A stretch of 64,000 nucleotides of DNA from Rivularia sp. PCC 7116 (lineage in GTDB: Bacteria; Cyanobacteriota; Cyanobacteriia; Cyanobacteriales; Nostocaceae): the NCBI RefSeq assembly GCF_000316665.1, contig NC_019678.1, positions 7,597,001 through 7,661,000 of the forward strand, given 5' to 3'. The translations under genes were made by a program, and so were the position numbers. A model generated the notes under the pieces. The model made no database searches. It was not told where the DNA came from and saw nothing but the letters and a program-made list of their open reading frames with translations. Shown piece after piece: positions 55,621 through 62,118 of this stretch (position 1 is its first letter; each line of letters opens with the position of its first letter).

Positions 55621-55731
55621 TTGATTGCTGCTAGCTGTGAGCGCGTAGACCAATACCCTGCGATTGCGCGTCAAAGAGATGAGTTAAACACCGAAAAGTG
55701 AAGCGTGAGGAGACGAGCTAGCAGCAATCAA
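55621..55731. other. 111-bp element with perfect 16-bp inverted ends, 3' of pedR
   Basis: TTGATTGCTGCTAGCT (55621-55636) and AGCTAGCAGCAATCAA (55716-55731) are perfect reverse complements around about 79 bases containing GAGCGCGTAG and TGCGCGTC blocks. It starts 31 bases past the pedR stop. No target duplication is seen. Candidate structured 3'UTR or small RNA, or a mobile repeat; only one copy in the window. Confidence 0.6.
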
Positions 55732-55762
55732 ACCTGGCATCAAATAATTGTCGTAATGCTGT

Positions 55763-56026
55763 TTAGTCCTGCAAAGGAGGAATAGGACAGCAGTTAACAT
55801 CATTTAAACATACTTTACCCCAGTGCAAAGCCCAGCGGACAAGAGCAACTCGGTTCTCAGTTTGTGTTTTGGTAAGAATATTGCTGATATGGTTATCAAC
55901 AGTACGCTTACTAATTTCCAGTTTGACTGCAATTTGTTGGTTAGTTAAGCCAGTGGCCACTAAGTCGATAATTTGCAGTTCTCGGTCAGACAGACTAACA
56001 GGGGTCTGAGACTCGCCACCAGCCAT
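55763..56026 (-). CDS. pedR: PedR-type small LuxR-family transcriptional regulator
   Basis: 87 residues: a single LuxR-type helix-turn-helix (LSDRELQIIDLVATGLTNQQIAVKLEISKRTVDNHISNIL) without receiver domain, then a Cys-containing tail (KVCLNDVNCCPIPPLQD). Synechocystis PedR is the same size and responds to photosynthetic electron transport through thioredoxin-dependent reduction of a Cys in its tail; the Cys cluster here fits that mode. In this window it is followed by the inverted-repeat element at 55621. Target genes cannot be named. Confidence 0.8.
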   Translation of the reverse strand: MAGGESQTPVSLSDRELQIIDLVATGLTNQQIAVKLEISKRTVDNHISNILTKTQTENRVALVRWALHWGKVCLNDVNCCPIPPLQD

Positions 56027-56379
56027 TTAGATTCCATCCTCCCTTTTGTGGTAAATGTACTCAATTGCTTTTTCCCATTGTAGAAGATTCTTTTACTGGT
56101 AGGAGTTTCAACTGTTTAATGCTATACGATTATCTGGAATTTATTCTTTATTTCAGTTTTACGCTATACAGTATTTTATATTAGTATTTATTATATCTTT
56201 AAAGGGCACATTCAATTAGAATTAATACGGATGCTAAATCTCTTATGCAAGAGTTAATGGACACAATTTCGGCAAGAATATTGTTGTTTATTTGTATGAA
56301 CGATTGCTTTAGGAATACTAAATATTATTGTAGGTTTTATACAGAAATTCTCTTTAAAAATTAAAACAAGTCTAATTAA
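56027..56379. other. Divergent spacer between pedR and fructokinase
   Basis: 350 AT-rich bases. No ORF or hairpin of note; presumably holds both promoters. Confidence 0.5.
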
Positions 56380-57351
56380 ATGAGCAATCCCCGCGTTTTA
56401 TGTTTAGGTGAAATACTATATGATGTGCTTGCCGATCAATTAGGTCGTTCGGTTCCTGAGGTTGAGTCATGGACTTCTTATCCAGGGGGAGCGCCAGCGA
56501 ATGTTGCTTGTGCTTTAGTCAAGTTGGGAACCCCGTCAGCATTTATCGGCTGTGTTGGTGAAGATGAAACCGGAACTAGTCTAGTAAAGCTTTTAGAAGC
56601 AGTAGGTGTAGATACAACTGGAGTGCAGCATCATCCCTCTTCACCTACCAGACAAGTATTAGTAACTAGAAAACAAAACGGCGATCGCGTGTTTGCCGGT
56701 TTCAAGGATTACGACACTACCGAATTTGCCGACACTCGTCTGAAGGCAGAAAATTTACCAGAAAAATTATTTGCTACTGCCGATATTTTAGTCGTCGGGA
56801 CTTTAGAACTAGCTTATCCCGAAAGTGGTGCGGCAGTTTATCGTGCCTTAGAGTTAGCTTCTCAACACAATGTAAAGATTTTGCTAGATGTCAACTGGCG
56901 CGATGTATTTTGGAAAAATCCTGACGCTGCTCCTGACGTAATTCGGGAATTAATCAAAAAAGTAGATTTTCTGAAACTAGCAAAGGAAGAAGCTGAATTA
57001 TTATTTGATACTCACGATGCAGGGGCAATTACTTACCGTGCCAGCAGTTTAGAAGGAGTATTAGTCACGGATGGAGAAAAGGGTTGTGCTTATTGTCTCG
57101 GCGAAAACGAAGATAAACTTCCGGCTTTTTCTGTCCCCGTAGTTGATACAACTGGTGCTGGAGATAGTTTTGTTGCTGGCTTTGTTCACCAGTTGTTGAA
57201 TTACGGAATCAAGAATTTAAGCGATGCCGAAGTTGTGAAAAAAATTATTGCTTATGCTAGCGCTGCGGGGGCTTTGACTACATTAAAACCCGGTGCGATC
57301 GCTTCTCAGCCAACAGTGGAGGAAGTAGAGAATTTTCTGAAGGAGCATTGA
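56380..57351 (+). CDS. Fructokinase/PfkB-family sugar kinase
   Basis: 323 residues, ribokinase fold. CLGEILYDVLADQLG at the start, SYPGGAPANVACALVKLG (PfkB signature 1), and VPVVDTTGAGDSFVAGFVHQL (signature 2, with catalytic Asp) at about 250. Similar to cyanobacterial fructokinases; phosphorylates fructose with ATP, though another ketose cannot be excluded. A gluconokinase gene lies downstream on the other strand. Confidence 0.88.
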   Translation: MSNPRVLCLGEILYDVLADQLGRSVPEVESWTSYPGGAPANVACALVKLGTPSAFIGCVGEDETGTSLVKLLEAVGVDTTGVQHHPSSPTRQVLVTRKQNGDRVFAGFKDYDTTEFADTRLKAENLPEKLFATADILVVGTLELAYPESGAAVYRALELASQHNVKILLDVNWRDVFWKNPDAAPDVIRELIKKVDFLKLAKEEAELLFDTHDAGAITYRASSLEGVLVTDGEKGCAYCLGENEDKLPAFSVPVVDTTGAGDSFVAGFVHQLLNYGIKNLSDAEVVKKIIAYASAAGALTTLKPGAIASQPTVEEVENFLKEH

Positions 57352-57364
57352 ATTCACTTTAGAA

Positions 57365-57436
57365 TTGGACGGGCAGGGATGCCCATCCTACAAGAATTTT
57401 GTCTAGAGACGTTGCATTGCAACGTCTTTATTAATT
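57365..57436. terminator. GGACGGGCAGG repeat and AGACGTTGCA hairpin between convergent kinase genes
   Basis: The block GGACGGGCAGGGATGCCC (57367-57384) is followed by the perfect 10-bp hairpin AGACGTTGCA (57407-57416), T, TGCAACGTCT (57418-57427) and a T-rich tail. Both are dispersed repeats also seen at 1724/5296 and at 30318. Confidence 0.65.
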
Positions 57437-57447
57437 TGAAGTAATAG

Positions 57448-57942
57448 TTAACCAAGTTGCGATCGCAGTTTTTCTACAATCTCTCGCACAATAACCTCAA
57501 GAGGCTGCGAAATATCAACTGTAAGTGAGTCTAAAGGTTCTTCAAGGATATCAAATTGACTTTTAAGAAGTTGTTCGTTCATAAAATGATTTTTTCGTTC
57601 TTTCAAACGTTGTTGAATCAATTCAAATGAACCTTTGAGATAAACCAGCTTTACAGATTCATGATTTACTAACAGCATCTGACGATAACTTTCTTTTAAA
57701 GCCGAACAAGTGATAACTATATTTGTAGTTTCTGACAAACACTGTTTGATGACATCAAGCATTTTTTGCAGCCACGGTAGTCTATCTGCATCATTCAATG
57801 CAACACCGTTTCGCATTTTATCAATATTCTCTTGTGGATGAAAATCATCAGCATCCCGAAACTTCCAGCCTAAAGATTCTGCTAGCGTTTTACCAATGGT
57901 AGTTTTACCGGAACCCGAAACGCCCATGACAAGGATAATCAT
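57448..57942 (-). CDS. gntK: Gluconokinase
   Basis: 164 residues from ATG 57942 (two TTG codons precede it in frame). P-loop GVSGSGKTTIGKTLAESLGW, then FRDADDFHPQENIDKMRNGVALNDADRLPWLQ and TCSALKESYRQML with the kinase Arg-rich lid VKLVYLKGSFELIQQRLKERKNHFM. ATP-dependent phosphorylation of gluconate to 6-phosphogluconate, feeding the oxidative pentose phosphate pathway. Faces the fructokinase across two repeats. Confidence 0.9.
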   Translation of the reverse strand: MIILVMGVSGSGKTTIGKTLAESLGWKFRDADDFHPQENIDKMRNGVALNDADRLPWLQKMLDVIKQCLSETTNIVITCSALKESYRQMLLVNHESVKLVYLKGSFELIQQRLKERKNHFMNEQLLKSQFDILEEPLDSLTVDISQPLEVIVREIVEKLRSQLG

Positions 57943-58153
57943 CAACAAATTTAAAACTTGAGTTGTTGCTTATTACAAAAAAAATGTATCATAAAGATAC
58001 TAAAATTAGAAAAATGTATCATTTTGATACTAAAAATTTGAGCTAAATCGCTTCTGAATTTATATGATTGCTAGTAAAATATACTGCATAAGTCTCAAAA
58101 GTCTTACCCTATTTAATTAGAAATCATATTATTAGCTAAATAATAACTTAAAA

Positions 58154-59623
58154 ATGAGCGCTGAACTTAATCCAGGAACTTTAATTAGTAATCGCTATCA
58201 AATTCAGAAAACTTTGGGAAGGGGCGGGTTTGGAAGAACTTACTTAGCTTTGGACAATCGGCGTTATAACGAACCATGCGTTCTAAAGGAATTTTTACCT
58301 GATACCCAAAGCCCCAGTGTTATTCGTAAATCAAAGGAACTATTTGAACGCGAAGCAAAAGTTTTATATCAAATTAAACATCAACAAATTCCTCAGTTTT
58401 TAGCTTTATTGACTCATGATGAAAAACTATTTATTGTTCAAGAATATATTGATGGTAAAACTTATCTACAAATTTTAGACGAACGTCTTTCTACAACTGG
58501 TAAGCCATTTTCGGAAGCGGAAGTCAGAGAATGGCTATTAGATATGCTGCCAGTTTTAGAATATATTCATGGCTGTAATATTATTCACCGAGATATTTCA
58601 CTAGAAAATGTCATGCTTCCTAATCATCAATCGAAACCAGTATTGATTGATTTTGGAGTGGTAAAAGAAAAGTTTACTCAAATTTTTAGCAATTCTTCCC
58701 AGTCTTTTAGACAGGCTTCAGTAGTCGGAAAAATTGGTTACTCTCCACCGGAGCAATTACGTTTGGGGCATTGTTTTCCTTCCAGCGATATGTATGCCCT
58801 TGCGGTTAGCGCGCTGATTCTTTTAACTGGGAAAATGCCGCATTTATTAATAGATGATTCTTTAAACTGGGATTGGCAATCTTATGCAAATGTTAGTAAC
58901 TCTTTAGCTAGCATTTTGAATAAAATGTTGTCAGCAGCACCCAATGAACGTTATCAATCTGCTAAGGAAATAATAGTAGAGCTTCATAAGAATCAAGGTA
59001 CTAACACTAATCTTAACCAGACAGTTACTAACACTAACTTGAAACCAAAAATGTCACTAGGTGGCATTATTTCAAGTATATTACCGAGAAGAACTCAACA
59101 AAATGAGCCGCAGAATGCTGATAATGAGAACAATTTTGAACAACTCGGAAAAAAACCAGTTACTCAAAATCCACAATTTATAGATTACTGTCGTTCTCAG
59201 CTTACTAGTTTTGTGGGACCTTTAGCTAGTGTTGTGATGGAACAAACTTTAGAAGAAAACCCCGATATCGCACCCAAAGATTTGGTTGAAGCTTTAGCCG
59301 AAAAAATTCCAGATGCACAAAGAGCAGAAAATTTTAGGAGTCACGTCAAACTTCTCAAAGAATATAAAACAGAACAACCCCGAAAAGTAAATCATTCGGT
59401 ATCAAGTTTGACGACTACTCCTGCAATTAGTAACCCAGATTTTCTCGATTATTGTCGCCGAGAATTTAGTAGTTTTGTCGGACCTTTTGCTAGTGTGGTA
59501 ATTAGAGATACTTTAGACGAAAATCCAGATTTGACTCCAAAGCAGCTTGTAGAAAAATTGATGACTGGAATTCCCAATCGCAAAAGAGCGCAAGAATTTG
59601 AAAAACGAATTCTTAAGGATTGA
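58154..59623 (+). CDS. Ser/Thr protein kinase with duplicated C-terminal module
   Basis: 489 residues, no membrane segment. Kinase domain 10-275: GRGGFG (22-27), Lys45 in VLKEF, HRDISLENVMLP, IDFGVVK (DFG) and GYSPPEQ. Then a linker with the Gln/Asn-rich segment and two homologous modules of about 60 residues: PQFIDYCRSQLTSFVGPLAS (about 336-395) and PDFLDYCRREFSSFVGPFAS (about 424-483), each with EENPD/DENPD and a final basic helix. The modules probably bind a partner or lipid; I know no function for them. Cytosolic kinase of the cyanobacterial Pkn type. Confidence 0.85.
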   Translation: MSAELNPGTLISNRYQIQKTLGRGGFGRTYLALDNRRYNEPCVLKEFLPDTQSPSVIRKSKELFEREAKVLYQIKHQQIPQFLALLTHDEKLFIVQEYIDGKTYLQILDERLSTTGKPFSEAEVREWLLDMLPVLEYIHGCNIIHRDISLENVMLPNHQSKPVLIDFGVVKEKFTQIFSNSSQSFRQASVVGKIGYSPPEQLRLGHCFPSSDMYALAVSALILLTGKMPHLLIDDSLNWDWQSYANVSNSLASILNKMLSAAPNERYQSAKEIIVELHKNQGTNTNLNQTVTNTNLKPKMSLGGIISSILPRRTQQNEPQNADNENNFEQLGKKPVTQNPQFIDYCRSQLTSFVGPLASVVMEQTLEENPDIAPKDLVEALAEKIPDAQRAENFRSHVKLLKEYKTEQPRKVNHSVSSLTTTPAISNPDFLDYCRREFSSFVGPFASVVIRDTLDENPDLTPKQLVEKLMTGIPNRKRAQEFEKRILKD

Positions 59624-59785
59624 AAATTGGGGAATTGGTAATTGGGGATTGGTCATTGCAGCAATTTTTACAATGATGATTTATATAACCCTCTGTTTTT
59701 CTCAGTTAAATTACTATTTTTTTGCTAAAAGAGTTTAATTTTTGACTTATTTTCTTAAGGAAAGGAAAATCGGAAACTATATTAC

Positions 59786-60943
59786 TTATTTATCAATACT
59801 TGGTATCGCTTTATAAATCCAAACAAGCTTCCCACACCATGTTGACTCTTTCACAAACTCCATCCCAACTTTTTCCAAAACTCTAATTGAAGCTTTATTT
59901 TCGGGTTCCACAATTCCCAAAACATAATCAAGATTCAACTTATCAAAACCATATTTTAAACAAGCTTTCGCTGCTTCCGTTGCTAAACCCTGTGCCCAAA
60001 ATTCCGAATCCAAACGATAACCCAATTCGGTTTCTAATTTACCTTCAATTTTTTCAACAGCAATCCCACAATAACCAATCAAACGTCCGCTTTGACGATG
60101 AATTAGAGCATATTTCCCGTAGCCATATTTTTGGTAGGAATCAAGAAAGCTTTGAAGTTTCACCATTGTTTGTTTATGAGATAATGCACCCGTTGGTGAA
60201 GAAAATTGCATTACTTCGGGCTTGGCTAGAATTTCTGCTAGTGCTTCAATATCTAAAACTTGAAATTCGCGAATAATTAAACGTTTGGTTTGAGTAATTA
60301 TTTTTTCGTCAATATAACTTTCAGCTTTTCCTAAACTCGGTATATTCAAAAAATTCAGCAGCCACTGATTTTTTGAATTTAACCACAGAGCGAAAACAAT
60401 AACTAAATGTATCCCCAGAGTTATTTGAGCTAGTGGTTTTATTGATAAATCGTATATTGTTAACCAATCACCGCGAGAAGTAGTAAACGAAAAAATCGGA
60501 TAAACCACCAGCGAGTAAACCAGTTGAGCTTGAGAAAAAGTATAAAATAAATGCTTTAAAACTGTTTTTTTAACTAAAGGTACCGCTAAAATCGCTATAA
60601 AACCTAAAGCAATTGAAACTAAATTCCCGCTAAAGGCAATCCACCAAGATTCTACAGGAAGGAAATTTCCGACAGCGATAACATAACCCCAAACTACTCG
60701 CCATTGAAATTCCCGAACTTCACCACCAACCTGTAAAGTAGCTAAAGCGTGTCCGACTTCGTGAAAAAATACTCCTAACGGAATTAGAATAAATACTGCA
60801 ACTCTTTCTAATATAAATCTATCTTTGGCAGTTACTTTATCATCCCAAAATGAACCCCAATTATTGAATAAACGCAAAATGGTGTCAATGCTGATGATAC
60901 CGTAAATAATCGCCATGAAGTCGAATGACGAATCATTGAACAT
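59786..60943 (-). CDS. M50-type membrane metallopeptidase fused to a GNAT acetyltransferase
   Basis: 385 residues in a single frame. N-terminal half: about five or six membrane segments with the zinc motif HEVGHA (His61, Glu62, His65) in FFHEVGHALATLQVGGEVREFQW. C-terminal half (about 215-375) is a RimJ/RimL-like N-acetyltransferase: TKRLIIREFQVLDIEALAEIL, RLIGYCGIAVEK, GLATEAAKACLKYGF (acetyl-CoA pyrophosphate loop QGLATEA), and NKASIRVLEKVGMEFV. A fused protease and acetyltransferase suggests control of a protein terminus at the membrane. No frame break is seen, so this is a true fusion, not an annotation join. Confidence 0.8.
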   Translation of the reverse strand: MFNDSSFDFMAIIYGIISIDTILRLFNNWGSFWDDKVTAKDRFILERVAVFILIPLGVFFHEVGHALATLQVGGEVREFQWRVVWGYVIAVGNFLPVESWWIAFSGNLVSIALGFIAILAVPLVKKTVLKHLFYTFSQAQLVYSLVVYPIFSFTTSRGDWLTIYDLSIKPLAQITLGIHLVIVFALWLNSKNQWLLNFLNIPSLGKAESYIDEKIITQTKRLIIREFQVLDIEALAEILAKPEVMQFSSPTGALSHKQTMVKLQSFLDSYQKYGYGKYALIHRQSGRLIGYCGIAVEKIEGKLETELGYRLDSEFWAQGLATEAAKACLKYGFDKLNLDYVLGIVEPENKASIRVLEKVGMEFVKESTWCGKLVWIYKAIPSIDK

Positions 60944-60951
60944 GATTAATT

Positions 60952-61012
60952 AATTGGTGATTGGGCATGGGGGATTGCGGATTGGTAATTGGTAGTTGGT
61001 AATTGGTAATTA
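60952..61012. repeat. GGTAATT heptamers upstream of the fusion gene
   Basis: TTGGTGATTGGGCATGGGG, GGATTGGTAATTGGTAGTTGG and GGTAATTAATTA units at 60953-61008, same family as elsewhere. Confidence 0.75.
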
Positions 61013-61046
61013 ATTATTTTTAGTTTTATATTGTATATTTTCTAAT

Positions 61047-61301
61047 TTAATAAAAATGTGTAAATGCGTTTAAAATATCTTCTGGTAAAGGTGCATCAAA
61101 ATCATCAGGAACAGTAAATTCTCCTTTGCATAAACCAAATGGTCGTGATAGTTTTTTATTATTTTATTTGCTGTTTGTAATTGGTTTAAGTTCGGCAATA
61201 AGTTTATCTTCTTGGACAATAATAAAGCTTTCACCAGCTTCAACTTGGTTTAGATACTTTGAAGGATTTCGTTGAATTTCTTGGACTGTAATTTGTTGCA
61301 T
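61047..61301 (-). pseudogene. Phd/YefM-type antitoxin gene with an in-frame stop
   Basis: From ATG 61301: MQQITVQEIQRNPSKYLNQV, then EAGESFIIVQEDKLIAELKPITNSK and TAA at 61164-61166. The same frame continues for 38 more codons with family-typical sequence (LSRPFGLCKGEFTVPDDF, DAPLPEDILNAF) to TAA at 61047. The full-length product would be about 84 residues as usual for Phd/YefM-like antitoxins (VapB-type). No toxin frame (PIN or RelE type) lies beside it. The first 45 residues contain the DNA-binding part, so residual autoregulation is possible. Confidence 0.75.
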
Positions 61302-61670
61302 TTAATTAAGTTAGGATAATTTTTAATATTTAACGTTCTATTTAATTTTAAATCATGAGTTAAGCGAACAAAATAAAACTGATATCATATAATTACCAGA
61401 AGGTATTGGAATTGTTTATACTTTCTTCCTCTTCCTCCTAGCATCGCACTAAATTAATATGTCTAAATAATCCTTTATCCTACTCAAAATCAGTCTATCA
61501 TATTGAAAAATCTTTGCGCTGCTTTGCGTTTACCTTCGCGTTCCTCTGCGTTGAAAACAGATTATCCCCTGACTCGACACTAATAAAACCGTAAATCGCA
61601 GCGTTAACTATTCCCACCACATCAATCTGTTGATTTTCAGTCAATTTGTCTTCTATCCAATTAAAAATAG
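61302..61670. other. Spacer with decayed coding traces
   Basis: About 370 bases. On the minus strand a short open run FNWIEDKLTENQQIDVVGI... (about 61570-61665) looks like a gene fragment of unknown family, cut by the family B insertion at 61671. The rest is AT-rich. Confidence 0.35.
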
Positions 61671-61777
61671 GGCATTGCTGAATTGAAATATGAATTTATC
61701 TTTCTCATATTTACTAGCCCCCTAAATCCCCCAAAATTGGGGTTGGGGGGCTATTCATATTTTTAATCAGCAACGCC
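61671..61777 (+). mobile_element. Family B MITE copy 4 (107 bp), TSD AAAAATAG
   Basis: Ends GGCATTGCTGAATTGAAATA and AATCAGCAACGCC. Perfect 8-bp duplication AAAAATAG at 61663-61670 and 61778-61785. The interior has AGCCCCCTAAATCCCCC paired with TTGGGGGGCT. Confidence 0.92.
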
Positions 61778-62118
61778 AAAAATAGCTATATCCAAGTTGA
61801 AGCTTTGCAAACATTCTTTATACCAATCCTAAATAATTCATAAAGAAGATTTAACTACAAAAAATTATTTCTTCTATTGCCCCGTAATCGTTTAAGTAAC
61901 TTTTCTACGAACATAGCAATATTAATTATATTTGTATACTTTTATAATAAACAAAGTTTCGGTTAACATGTGCATAATTTATATCAGTTATTCCCTATCT
62001 AAATAATGTCGGATTGCCAACAAATTAACCTCGTTCGTTAAGAAAAATTAAAATAACCGTTTTTCTATCTTAGATGTTGAAGTTGTATTTACAACTATAA
62101 ATGGGAGGAAAATTATAT

